Positions 47,323 to 57,050 of a stretch of DNA of 64,000 bases are shown one piece after another. The DNA is from Cognatazoarcus sp050303815 (GTDB taxonomy: Bacteria; Pseudomonadota; Gammaproteobacteria; Burkholderiales; Rhodocyclaceae). The notes beneath the pieces are model-generated. The model saw only the letters and a program-made list of their open reading frames with translations. It was not told the DNA's origin and searched no databases. The stretch spans positions 1 through 64,000 of the forward strand of contig JBNLCM010000004.1 of NCBI GenBank assembly GCA_050303815.1, written 5' to 3'. Each line of letters opens with the position of its first letter. Positions within the stretch are counted from its first letter, which is position 1. The translations under genes and the position numbers were made by a program.

Positions 47323-47398
47323 GCTTCCCTCCGGCTTCCCTACCGAACGGCCGCTAGCTTACCGGCATGACGGCCCACACGCTCGTCTATCGCCGACC

Positions 47399-49681
47399 TC
47401 AGGCGCCCGCGCTCCCGTGGCCGGCCTCCACGACGGTCAGCGCGGTCATGTTGACGATGCGTCTGACGGTCGTACTCGCCGTCAGGATGTGCACCGGCTT
47501 GGACGCGCCGAGAAGGACCGGCCCGATGGTCATGCCCTCGCCCGAGGCGGTCTTGAGCAGGTTGAATGCGATGTTGGCCGCGTCCAGCGTGGGGAAGATC
47601 AGCAGGTTGGCATCCTCGCGCATCCGCGCGTTCGGGAAGATCTGCTTGCGCAGGCCCGCGTCCAGCGCCGCATCGCCGTGCATCTCGCCTTCGACGTCCA
47701 GCTCCGGATGGTCTGTGTGCAGCATGACCAGGGCGCGACGCATCTTCTCCGCGGTGGGCGAATCTTCTGAGCCGAACGAGGAGTGCGACAGCAGCGCGAT
47801 CTTCGGCGTGACACCGAAGCGGCGCATCTCGGCTGCGGCCAGCACCGTCATCTCGACAATCTGCTCGGGCGTCGGGTCGTAATTGACATAGGTGTCGCAC
47901 AGGAAGAGCGTGCGGCCCGGCAAGCTCAGGATGTTCATTGTGTAGAAGTTGTGTACGGAACGCTGGCGACCGAGCACCGTCTCGATGAACCGCAGATGCA
48001 GGCGGTGCATGCCATAGGTACCGCAGATCAGGCCATCCCCGTAGCCGAAATGCAGGAGCAGCGCACCAATCAGTGTCGAGCGACGGCGCACCTCGCGCTT
48101 GGCGTATTCGACCGACACGCCTTTTCGCTCCATCAGGCGGTGGTAGTGGCTCCACAGCTCCTTGAAGCGGGGGTCCGAATCCGGGTTGACCAGGTCGAAG
48201 TCGATGACCGGCTTCATCCTCAGGCCGAAGCGCTCGATGTTGTTGGCAACCACCTCGGGCCGGCCGATCAGGACCGGCCGGGCAATGCCCTCGTCGAGCA
48301 CGGTCTGTACGGCCCGGAGGACGCGCTCGGCCTCTCCCTCGGCAAAGATGATGCGCTTCGGCGACCGCTTCGCCGCGGCGAAGACGGGCTTCATGATCAG
48401 GCCGGAATGCCAGACGAAGTTGTTGAGCTGGCTCCGATAGGCGTCCATGTCGGGGATCGGCCGCGTGGCCACGCCGGAGTCCATGCCGGCCTGGGCCACG
48501 GCTGGCGCGATCTTCACGATCAGCCGGGGATCAAAGGGCCGCGGGATGATGTATTCGGGCCCGAAGCCGGATACCTTCTCGCCGTAGGCCATCGCGACGA
48601 TGTCGCTCTGCTCCGCGCGTGCGAGTTCGGCAATCGCCTTGACCGCCGCCAGCTTCATTTCGTCGGTAATGGTGGTGGCGCCAGCATCGAGCGCGCCCCG
48701 GAAGATGAACGGAAAACACAGGACATTGTTGACCTGGTTCGGATAGTCCGAGCGTCCCGTGGCAATGATGGCGTCGCTGCGCACGGCCTGGACTTCCTCC
48801 GGCAGAATCTCGGGCCGCGGATTGGCAAGGGCCAGGATCAGCGGCCGCTCCGCCATGCGCGCCACCATGTCCTGCTTGAGGACGCCACCGGCCGACAGGC
48901 CCAGGAACACATCCGCCCCATCGATGATCTCGCCCAGCGTGCGTGCGTCGGTCGCTTTCGCGTAGCGCGCCTTGATCGGATCCATCAGGGTCGTGCGCCC
49001 CTCGAACACGACCCCCTCGATATCCGACACCCAGATGTTCTCGACCGGGATGCCCAGCATCACCAGGAGGTCGAGGCAAGCCAGCGCCGCGGCGCCCGCG
49101 CCGGAGGTCACGACCTTGACGCGCTTCAGGTCCTTGCCGACGAGGTGCAGGCCATTGAGCACCGCAGCCCCGACGACGATGGCCGTGCCGTGCTGGTCGT
49201 CATGAAAGACCGGGATCTTCATGCGCTCCCGCAGTTGCTTCTCGATGTAGAAGCATTCAGGCGCCTTGATGTCCTCCAGGTTGATTCCACCGAAGGTCGG
49301 CTCGAGGGACGCGATCGTCTCGATCAGTTTGTCAGGGTCGGGCTGGTCGATCTCGAGGTCGAAGACATCGATGCCCGCGAACTTCTTGAACAGCACGCCC
49401 TTGCCTTCCATCACGGGCTTGGAGGCCAGCGCGCCGATGTTGCCGAGCCCCAGCACCGCCGTTCCATTGGTGACGACGCCGATCAGGTTGGACCGCGCCG
49501 TCAGCTCCGCCGCCTGGGCCGGGTCCTCGACGATCGCGTCACAGGCAGCGGCGACTCCCGGCGAATAGGCGAGCGACAGGTCCTGCTGGTTGGTCAGGGC
49601 CTTTGTCGGTGTGATGGCAATCTTGCCGGGGCGGGGGTGGCGGTGATACTCCAGGGCTGCTTCGCGAATGCGCTCGTCCAT
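47399..49681 (-). CDS. maeB: NADP-dependent malic enzyme, MaeB type
   Basis: Oxidatively decarboxylates malate to pyruvate, making NADPH. The 760 residues match E. coli MaeB (759). The N-terminal malic-enzyme domain (~1-420) has SLAYSPGVA, FHDDQHGTA and the NAD(P)-binding GAGAAALACLDLL. The C-terminal ~430-760 is a phosphotransacetylase-like domain (EGEAERVLRAVQTVLDEG; LLHFGYGDGLICG) that in known members is regulatory and senses acetyl-CoA. The start is the ATG at 49681 with GGAG 6 bases upstream. It is divergent from pckG across a 342-base region; both act at the C4-to-C3 node, so shared control is plausible. Confidence 0.96.
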   Translation of the reverse strand: MDERIREAALEYHRHPRPGKIAITPTKALTNQQDLSLAYSPGVAAACDAIVEDPAQAAELTARSNLIGVVTNGTAVLGLGNIGALASKPVMEGKGVLFKKFAGIDVFDLEIDQPDPDKLIETIASLEPTFGGINLEDIKAPECFYIEKQLRERMKIPVFHDDQHGTAIVVGAAVLNGLHLVGKDLKRVKVVTSGAGAAALACLDLLVMLGIPVENIWVSDIEGVVFEGRTTLMDPIKARYAKATDARTLGEIIDGADVFLGLSAGGVLKQDMVARMAERPLILALANPRPEILPEEVQAVRSDAIIATGRSDYPNQVNNVLCFPFIFRGALDAGATTITDEMKLAAVKAIAELARAEQSDIVAMAYGEKVSGFGPEYIIPRPFDPRLIVKIAPAVAQAGMDSGVATRPIPDMDAYRSQLNNFVWHSGLIMKPVFAAAKRSPKRIIFAEGEAERVLRAVQTVLDEGIARPVLIGRPEVVANNIERFGLRMKPVIDFDLVNPDSDPRFKELWSHYHRLMERKGVSVEYAKREVRRRSTLIGALLLHFGYGDGLICGTYGMHRLHLRFIETVLGRQRSVHNFYTMNILSLPGRTLFLCDTYVNYDPTPEQIVEMTVLAAAEMRRFGVTPKIALLSHSSFGSEDSPTAEKMRRALVMLHTDHPELDVEGEMHGDAALDAGLRKQIFPNARMREDANLLIFPTLDAANIAFNLLKTASGEGMTIGPVLLGASKPVHILTASTTVRRIVNMTALTVVEAGHGSAGA

Positions 49682-49748
49682 GACGTCTCCAGGCAGGAGC
49701 ACACCCCTTGGCCGCGCATCAGGGTATGCCCCGATTGTAGGGTTCGAA

Positions 49749-49777
49749 CGGAAATGCCCCGGCGGCGGGCGTTTCCG
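49749..49777. repeat. 11-bp stem-loop upstream of maeB
   Basis: CGGAAATGCCC (49749-49759) pairs with GGGCGTTTCCG (49767-49777), one G-T pair, 7-base loop. It is 68 bases upstream of the maeB start, within its leader or promoter. It may be an RNA structure or an operator. Confidence 0.45.
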
Positions 49778-49880
49778 CGGAAATACCTGACTCACAATGA
49801 CTTTCGCTCATCACCTGTTGCAGATGCACGTTTTCAGGTGCGGGCCGGGCATGGCATAATCTTAGGCTTTCGAAGTTTCG

Positions 49881-49909
49881 GAAGTCTCTTCGTAGTTTCC
49901 GCAGACTTC
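49881..49909. repeat. Inverted repeat in the pckG leader
   Basis: GAAGTCT (49881-49887) and AGACTTC (49903-49909) around 15 bases, in a stretch with several TTTCGAAG/TTCGG-like copies, about 20 bases after the candidate -10 box. Possible regulator site; significance uncertain. Confidence 0.3.
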
Positions 49910-50023
49910 GACCGCTTCGGCAGGCTACGGCCAAGTCGGAGCACGGCGGTTTCGTGCCGGGAGGGATTGCCGCGCGAAGCCACCGCGACCAGCCAGCTTG
50001 CTTATCCTGGAGATATTCCAATC

Positions 50024-51868
<1,845 letters not shown>

Positions 51869-51886
51869 CGCGCCATCGCTTCGCAA

Positions 51887-51914
51887 GACAAGGCCGGGCT
51901 TGCCCGGCCTTGTC
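51887..51914 (+). terminator. Rho-independent terminator of pckG
   Basis: GACAAGGCCGGGC (51887-51899) and GCCCGGCCTTGTC (51902-51914) form a perfect GC-rich stem with a tight loop, followed by GTTTCC, 18 bases after the stop codon. The T-run is short but the stem is very strong. Confidence 0.85.
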
Positions 51915-51967
51915 GTTTCCGCCCCCCGGGCGCACCATCGCCCCAGACATCCTGCCCCAGTCACGAC

Positions 51968-53137
51968 ATGCACAGAGCCCGACGCCTCAAGGAGATCCAG
52001 CCTTTTCACGTCATGGAGTTGCTGCGCCGCGCGCGCGAACTCGAGGCTGCGGGGCGTGACATCATCCACATGGAGGTGGGGGAGCCCGATTTTCCAACGC
52101 CTCCGCCGATGATCGAGGCCGCCCAGCGCTTCCTGGCCACGGGCGACGTGCATTACACGGGCGCGCTGGGCCTGCCTGCCCTGCGGGAAGCGATCAGCCG
52201 CTATTACCAGGATCGGTTCGGCGCCGATGTCACGCCCGAGCGGATCGTCGTGACACCCGGCGCCTCGGGCGCCCTGACTCTGGCCATCGCCGCCACCACG
52301 GATCCCGGCGATACCTGGCTGCTACCCGACCCGGGCTATCCGTCCAATCGTCATTTTGTCCGCGCCTTCGAAGGCGTGGCCCGGGAACTGCCCGTCACAG
52401 GCGCGACTGCGTTCCAGCCCACCGCGGCACAAGTGGCGGCGGCCTGGTGCGACAGGACCCGCGGCCTCATCGTGGCCAGCCCGTCCAACCCGACCGGAAC
52501 CCTGCTCAGCCAGGACGAGATCGATGACCTGCACGGCATCGTGACTGCCCGCCACGGCACGCTCATTGTTGACGAGATCTACCAGGGCCTGAGCTATGGG
52601 GTCGAGGCGTCGACGGCGCTCGCACGACACGACGACCTCTTTGTCGTCAACAGCTTTTCGAAGTACTTCGGAATGACCGGCTGGCGCCTGGGTTGGCTCG
52701 TCGTCCCAGACGGCTTCCAGCGCGAGATCGAGAAGCTCGCCCAGCACTTCTTCATCTGCGCGTCCACGGTCGCCCAGCACGCCGCCCTCGCGGCCTTCGC
52801 GCCAGCGACGATCGAGCGCCTGGAGGCCCGACGGCAGGAGTTTGCGCGGCGCCGCGATGTGCTCCTGCCGGGCCTGGCGGCCCTCGGATTCAGATTGGCG
52901 TCGATGCCCCAGGGCGCATTCTACGTCTATGCCGACGTCAGCCCGCTCCACCCCGACAGCGATGCGCTGGCCAGGCGGTTCATCGAGGAGGCCGGCGTCG
53001 CGACGACGCCGGGCATGGACTTTGGCAGCCATGACCCGGCGCGCCATCTGCGCATTGCCTACACGACGCGATGCGAACGGATCGAACAGGCGCTCGACCG
53101 GATGGGCGCAATCCTTCGGTCGCCGGTGGCTAACTGA
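51968..53137 (+). CDS. Class I/II PLP-dependent aminotransferase
   Basis: A 389-residue fold-type I aminotransferase of the aspartate/alanine-like subgroup. PLP contacts are TPGASGAL and SPSNPTGTL (Asn), DEIYQGLSY (Asp/Tyr), and the Schiff-base Lys in NSFSKYFGMTGWRLG; the C-terminal Arg that binds the substrate carboxylate is in HLRIAYTTR. The N-terminal IHMEVGEPDF motif is typical. The exact amino donor is not readable. It follows the pckG terminator on the same strand, so it probably has its own promoter within 51915-51967, although none is obvious. Confidence 0.92.
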   Translation: MHRARRLKEIQPFHVMELLRRARELEAAGRDIIHMEVGEPDFPTPPPMIEAAQRFLATGDVHYTGALGLPALREAISRYYQDRFGADVTPERIVVTPGASGALTLAIAATTDPGDTWLLPDPGYPSNRHFVRAFEGVARELPVTGATAFQPTAAQVAAAWCDRTRGLIVASPSNPTGTLLSQDEIDDLHGIVTARHGTLIVDEIYQGLSYGVEASTALARHDDLFVVNSFSKYFGMTGWRLGWLVVPDGFQREIEKLAQHFFICASTVAQHAALAAFAPATIERLEARRQEFARRRDVLLPGLAALGFRLASMPQGAFYVYADVSPLHPDSDALARRFIEEAGVATTPGMDFGSHDPARHLRIAYTTRCERIEQALDRMGAILRSPVAN

Positions 53138-53151
53138 ACCTTTCAACAGGC

Positions 53152-53181
53152 CTGCCGATCCGGGCGACGGGGATCAGGCAG
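53152..53181. terminator. Hairpin between convergent aminotransferase and transglycosylase genes
   Basis: CTGCCGATCC (53152-53161) pairs with GGATCAGGCAG (53171-53181) with one bulged base and a 9-base loop, spanning the junction of the two convergent genes. No T-run; possible shared weak terminator. Confidence 0.35.
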
Positions 53182-53908
53182 TCCGGCGGTTTGCCGCCGC
53201 GCTCTTGAGCCGGGCTTTCATGGACAGGACCTTGTTGGCGTAGCCCGCCTCGGGGTCTTTCAGCGCCCCTCCGTAGTACTGCAGCGCCGACTGAAGGCTG
53301 CCGTACCGCTTGAGACCTTCCTTCAGCACCAGGGCGCCGACACGGATATTCAGCCTCGGATCGAACAGCGCATCCTCACCGGCACCGTCGCCGATCTTGT
53401 CCTGATGGAATCGCGGGATCACCTGCATCAGCCCCTGGGCGCCGACATGACTCTCAGCGAAAGGGTTGAAACTGGACTCGATGGCCATCATCGCCACCAG
53501 CAGCAGTGGGTCGAAACCATGCTCTGCGCCGACCGTTTCGGCCTCGGCCAGCAGCGGCTCCAAGGCCACGGCAGAGACCCGGTAGCGGCGGGCGACGTAG
53601 GACTTTACGCGGGCCATCTCGGAAGACAGCGCAGGCTTGGCCGATGCGGTCAACGCAGGCGCATCGATATCGGCCACGCGGGCTTGCACGACCGAGTCGT
53701 CCGATTCCGCGGCGGCCACCAGCGCCACATCGGCGGCATGGGCCGATGTGAGGCCAACGCCGCTTGCCGGGGCGCGCCCTTCAACCAGGTCGGCGGCCAG
53801 GATGACGAGGGTGAACAAACCCGCCGTCAGCAGACTGCCATGGGCCAGGTGGCCGGCGAACTGAATGAGCGCGCTGCCACGGCGCGCGAATGATGTTGCG
53901 GTGCTCAT
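53174..53908 (-). CDS. Membrane-anchored lytic transglycosylase (SLT/MltC-type domain)
   Basis: A 244-residue protein cutting the glycan strand of peptidoglycan to leave 1,6-anhydro-muropeptides. One N-terminal membrane helix (LLTAGLFTLVILAADLVEG, ~27-46) anchors it to the inner membrane. A spacer leads to the goose-lysozyme-like SLT domain (~115-235) with catalytic Glu in MAIESSFNP and the hallmark GAQGLMQVIP. The ATG has an ideal ribosome-binding site (AAGGAGG, 5 bases upstream). Its product feeds recycling by AmpD, encoded next on the same strand. A promoter-like site lies about 200 bases upstream. Confidence 0.92.
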   Translation of the reverse strand: MSTATSFARRGSALIQFAGHLAHGSLLTAGLFTLVILAADLVEGRAPASGVGLTSAHAADVALVAAAESDDSVVQARVADIDAPALTASAKPALSSEMARVKSYVARRYRVSAVALEPLLAEAETVGAEHGFDPLLLVAMMAIESSFNPFAESHVGAQGLMQVIPRFHQDKIGDGAGEDALFDPRLNIRVGALVLKEGLKRYGSLQSALQYYGGALKDPEAGYANKVLSMKARLKSAAANRRTA

Positions 53909-54217
53909 GCTGCCTCCTTGCTGTGGCCCCTCTTCCTGCCCAGCCTCGCGTCCTTCACGCAAGGCTCCAGGGCGCCGGCGGATCGTCGGATCCATCCGTG
54001 AAGCCAGGGTCGCCAGTAGTCGAGTACGTGCCTTCAGAGCCTGAAGCACGTGCGAATCCGGTGGTCGCGACAAGCGCTGGGCCACCAGGACGTATGCTGC
54101 ACTGCAGCAGTCGAGCGCATATTAATGACTGAGCGAACGCTCGTCAATGAAGAAAATCACAACAAATCAATGCAGATAGCCAAGAGCCGCGCCAACACTA
54201 GCGCACGCGGCAGCGCA
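53909..54217 (-). other. Gap between ampD and the transglycosylase gene: long leader and promoter
   Basis: 309 bases with no supported gene. The distal part (54119-54147) holds the promoter with an embedded palindrome. The ~200 bases between it and the start codon would be an untranslated leader, in which I see no strong structure or small open frame with a good ribosome-binding site. Confidence 0.45.
54119..54147 (-). promoter_or_regulatory. Promoter of the transglycosylase gene with an operator-like palindrome in its spacer
   Basis: On the minus strand TTGACG (54142-54147), 17-base spacer, TAATAT (54119-54124). The spacer contains GAGCG-AA-CGCTC (54131-54142), flanked by TGAC (54126-54129) and GTCA (54143-54146), a near-symmetric palindrome of the kind bound by TetR-family regulators. 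Bound protein would occlude the promoter. Confidence 0.6.
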
Positions 54218-54805
54218 CTAGCTGCGCGACAAGGGTGTCGAAATTTCGGCGAGCAGCCGGTCCCACTGAAAGTGCGGTCCCGGATCCGTCTTGCGCCCTG
54301 GCGCGATCTCGTCGTGGCCCGCGATCGCCTCGAGCGTCGGATGCCGCTGGCACAAGGCATCAGTCAGACACGCGAGCGCCGCGTATTGGGCCGCTTCGAA
54401 TGGCTGGGCGTCGCTGCCTTCCAGCTCGATGCCGAGCGAGAAATCATTGCACCGCGGCCGGCCGCGCCAGCACGACACACCGGCACGCCCGGCGCGCAGG
54501 CCGGTCGGCACGAACTGCACGACCTCTCCGTCGCGCCGGATCAGGAAGTGGGACGACAGCCGCAGCGCGCAGATCGACGCGAAGTAGGGATGACCAGCGG
54601 CATCGAGACGGTTCTGGAAGAGCGCCTCCACATGTCGCCCCCCGAAGCACTCGGGCGGCAGGCTGATCGCGTGCACCACGATCAGCGAAGGCGCCTCCCC
54701 GTCTGGCCGCAGGTCGCAATTGGGCGACCGGCACACCTGAACCCCCCGCGCCCAGCCATCAGGCTCGATCCGGTACCGCGCGCACTCCCGCTTGCCTTCC
54801 GTCAA
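54218..54805 (-). CDS. ampD: 1,6-anhydro-N-acetylmuramyl-L-alanine amidase
   Basis: Cytosolic zinc amidase of peptidoglycan recycling. It splits anhydro-muropeptides into sugar and peptide and thereby keeps AmpR-type beta-lactamase inducers low. The 195 residues fit AmpD (E. coli 183) with a short extension. Zinc ligands and motifs are the VVHAISLPP histidine, the NDFSLGIELEG core and the C-terminal GHDEIAPGRKTDPG segment with His and Asp. The start is TTG at 54805, decided by GGAG 5 bases upstream; no ATG gives a complete first strand. There is no signal peptide, as expected for AmpD. Confidence 0.94.
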   Translation of the reverse strand: MTEGKRECARYRIEPDGWARGVQVCRSPNCDLRPDGEAPSLIVVHAISLPPECFGGRHVEALFQNRLDAAGHPYFASICALRLSSHFLIRRDGEVVQFVPTGLRAGRAGVSCWRGRPRCNDFSLGIELEGSDAQPFEAAQYAALACLTDALCQRHPTLEAIAGHDEIAPGRKTDPGPHFQWDRLLAEISTPLSRS

Positions 54806-54841
54806 GGTCGCTCCTCCGCAGTATCAGACGCTCACGCAATG

Positions 54842-54918
54842 TGACATTGACTGACAAGCGAGTGTCAACAACTGCCGATCCCTGCCCCACCGGCATGTCA
54901 CGAGTTGACATTGTCAAC
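54842..54918 (+). promoter_or_regulatory. Cluster of TGTCA/TGACA boxes upstream of pilA
   Basis: Six TGACA or TGTCA pentamers lie at 54842, 54852, 54863, 54896, 54906 and 54912. The last two form the perfect palindrome GTTGACA-T-TGTCAAC (54904-54918). They lie 56-132 bases upstream of the sigma-54-type promoter, a typical enhancer position. The Pseudomonas PilR site core is TGTC-containing, so these are probable PilR binding sites (inference). Confidence 0.65.
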
Positions 54919-54973
54919 CCAGCCATCGACACGGGAAAACCCCTTTCCCTTTCAACTCAATGGCTTGCAAAAC

Positions 54974-54988
54974 TGGCACGGCACTTGA
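54974..54988 (+). promoter_or_regulatory. Sigma-54 promoter of pilA
   Basis: TGGCACG-N4-TTGA matches the -24/-12 consensus TGGCACG-N4-TTGC except that the -12 C is A. Spacing is exact and the expected start of transcription is about 40 bases before the ATG. The activator gene pilR is next door. Confidence 0.75.
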
Positions 54989-55041
54989 TATGGATAGCCC
55001 GTAGCGGACAGCACCGCGACCATTGATAAAGGAGAGTCACC

Positions 55042-55464
55042 ATGAAACGCGTCCAACAAGGTTTCACCCTGATCGAACTGATGATCGTGGTTGCCATCAT
55101 CGGCATCCTGGCCGCCGTCGCCCTGCCGGCCTACCAGGACTACACGGTCCGCGCCCGAGTATCCGAACTTGCAATTCTGGCGTCCGGCATGAAAGCCACC
55201 GTCGGCGAGAACATTGCCAACAATGGTGCCATTGGCGCGGGCTCCTGCCTGGGCGTGTCCGTGGTCTCCGCCGCCACCAAGAATGCTGCTTCCAGCACCT
55301 GCACCGATGCCACCGGCGTGCTCGCCGTGACCGGTACGGCCGCAGCCAAAGGTGTGATTCTGACCTACACGCCGACGCTGACCGCCGACGGAAACATCAC
55401 GTGGCTTTGCACGGTCGACCAGGCCACCAACAACAAGTATGCGCCTGCAGAGTGCCGAATCTAA
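55042..55464 (+). CDS. pilA: Type IV major pilin
   Basis: Structural subunit of type IV pili, 140 residues. A short positively charged leader ends at the prepilin-peptidase site VQQG/FTLIELMIVVAIIG; mature residue Phe1 and Glu5 are canonical. The hydrophobic alpha-1N helix is followed by ALPAYQDYTVRARVSE. The globular part has four cysteines (GSCLG, STCTD, WLCTV, AECRI), likely two disulfides, the last closing the D-region near the C-terminus. Strong ribosome-binding site (AAAGGAGAG). Monocistronic: sigma-54 promoter upstream, hairpin terminator downstream. Used for twitching, adhesion or DNA uptake. Confidence 0.96.
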   Translation: MKRVQQGFTLIELMIVVAIIGILAAVALPAYQDYTVRARVSELAILASGMKATVGENIANNGAIGAGSCLGVSVVSAATKNAASSTCTDATGVLAVTGTAAAKGVILTYTPTLTADGNITWLCTVDQATNNKYAPAECRI

Positions 55465-55512
55465 TGCCGGCACGAGGCTGACCTGATCAGCCTCAAGCGA
55501 AGCACACCTCAG

Positions 55513-55542
55513 AACGCCGCTTGGCCCTCGCCAAGCGGCGTT
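55513..55542 (+). terminator. Rho-independent terminator of pilA
   Basis: AACGCCGCTTGG (55513-55524) pairs perfectly with CCAAGCGGCGTT (55531-55542), 6-base loop, followed by TT. It lies 49 bases after the pilA stop and before the converging pilR, possibly serving both directions. Confidence 0.85.
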
Positions 55543-55631
55543 TTCCATCGGAAGCCAGCCACGGCCAGCGCCAGGCCGAAGTACCCCCGCGGCTCAAACA
55601 GGGTACCGACGAAATTCAGGGACGCGCCAGC

Positions 55632-57050
55632 CTACTCGATACCCCACTTCTGGAGCCGGTAGCGCAACTGACGCAGTGTCATGCCGAGGCGGCGTGCGGC
55701 CTCGGACCGGTTCCAATGGGTCTCCTCCAGCATGCTCATGATGCTCGCGCGCTCATCGTCGTCGCCCTCGCCCGACGCACCGGGGGCGACTTCGGAAGCA
55801 CGCGGGTCGAATGCCGGAACGACCTCCAGGGCCGTGGGATACGTGAGCGGCCCTCGCATTCCGCCAGACGCGGACGACCATGTGCCCCCCCCGTCCAGAT
55901 CCTCGCGGTCCACCAGATCGGCATCCGCCAATGCGCAGGCGCGCTCAAGCAGGTTCTCGAGTTCCCGCACATTGCCAGGCAGCGGGTGCCTGACCAGGTA
56001 GTCGAGCGCCTCGCCGCTCAGCCTCCGCACCGTACCGCCCTCGCGACGAGCGAGCTTGGCCAGAATGTGCGCGGCCAGTTCGGGGATGTCCTCGGGGCGC
56101 TCCCGCAGCGGCGTGGAGCGGAGGGTGATGACGTTGATGCGGTAGAACAGATCCTGCCGGAACTTGCCCTGCTCGACGAGTCGCGCAAGATCACGGTGCG
56201 AGGCGGACAGGATGCGCACGTCGACGGGTTCCTCGGCGTGAGCGCCGACGGGACGCACCGCCCGCTCCTGGATCGCACGCAGCAGCTTGACCTGCATGCC
56301 GAGGGGCAGCTCGCCGACCTCGTCGAGAAACAGCGTGCCCCCACGCGCCGCCTGGAAGAGGCCTTCCTTGTCCGTGCTGGCGCCGGTGAAGCTGCCCTTG
56401 CGATGACCGAAGAACTCGCTCTCCATCAGCTCCGGCGAGATCGCGCCGCAGTTCACGGGCACAAAGGGCGCGGATGCCCGTGGCCCCTGTTCGTGGATCA
56501 GCCGCGCGATCACTTCCTTCCCGGTCCCGGACTCGCCATGAATGAAGACCGGCGCCTGGTTGCGCGCCAGCTTGGCAATCTGGCCCCGCAGCTGTTCGAC
56601 GGCCGGCGAGCGGCCGATCAGCGATTTGCTGCCCACTGCCGCGGGTGAATCGGACTCGCCCAGCCGCAGCGCGTGGCTGACCAGTTCGCGCAGGGCCTTC
56701 AGTTCGATGGGCTTCGAGACGAAATCGAACGCCCCGCCCTTGAGCGCCCGAATGGCGGCATCCATGCTCCCGTAAGCCGTGATCACAGCGACGGGCAGGC
56801 CCGGATGGCTGGCCTGGATGTGCTCGACCAGTTCCAGGCCGTTGCCATCCGGCAAACGCATGTCGGTCAGGCAGAGGCGATAGTCCTTTGCGCCGAGCAG
56901 GGCCCGTGCTTCACCCACCGTCCCGGCGGTGTCGCACGCGAGGCCCAGCCGCAGCAGGGACAACTCAATCAGTTCCCGGATGTCGTCCTCATCGTCCACG
57001 ACGAGGATCTCCGGGGTCGTCGCACGGTTTCGTCGGTCACTGTTATTCAT
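55632..57050 (-). CDS. pilR: Type IV pilus response regulator, sigma-54 activator
   Basis: NtrC-family activator of pilA, 472 residues. A receiver domain has phosphorylatable Asp63 (LTDMRLPDG). The AAA+ domain (~140-380) has Walker A GESGTGKE, the sigma-54-contacting loop GSFTGA (the Ser variant of GAFTGA, also found in other PilR proteins) and Walker B LFLDEVGELP. A C-terminal Fis-type helix-turn-helix (NRSEAARRLGMTLRQLRYRL) completes the protein. Its ATG overlaps the pilS stop by 4 bases. It converges with pilA, whose promoter is sigma-54-like. Confidence 0.95.
   Translation of the reverse strand: MNNSDRRNRATTPEILVVDDEDDIRELIELSLLRLGLACDTAGTVGEARALLGAKDYRLCLTDMRLPDGNGLELVEHIQASHPGLPVAVITAYGSMDAAIRALKGGAFDFVSKPIELKALRELVSHALRLGESDSPAAVGSKSLIGRSPAVEQLRGQIAKLARNQAPVFIHGESGTGKEVIARLIHEQGPRASAPFVPVNCGAISPELMESEFFGHRKGSFTGASTDKEGLFQAARGGTLFLDEVGELPLGMQVKLLRAIQERAVRPVGAHAEEPVDVRILSASHRDLARLVEQGKFRQDLFYRINVITLRSTPLRERPEDIPELAAHILAKLARREGGTVRRLSGEALDYLVRHPLPGNVRELENLLERACALADADLVDREDLDGGGTWSSASGGMRGPLTYPTALEVVPAFDPRASEVAPGASGEGDDDERASIMSMLEETHWNRSEAARRLGMTLRQLRYRLQKWGIE

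Larger units (their letters stand above)
49682..50023. promoter_or_regulatory. Divergent control region maeB-pckG
   Basis: No gene is seen in these 342 bases. It contains an 11-bp hairpin close to maeB, a CATAAT -10-like box for pckG at 49855-49860 (with TTTTCA at 49831-49836 as a poor -35, 18-base spacing), and a 7-base palindrome in the pckG leader. If that -10 is right, the pckG leader is about 155 bases long. Confidence 0.5.

Noticed and set aside
47783..50023. About 747 in-frame codons upstream of the pckG start
   Set aside because: This stretch is antisense to maeB; the PEP carboxykinase family N-terminus and the ribosome-binding site place the start at 50024.
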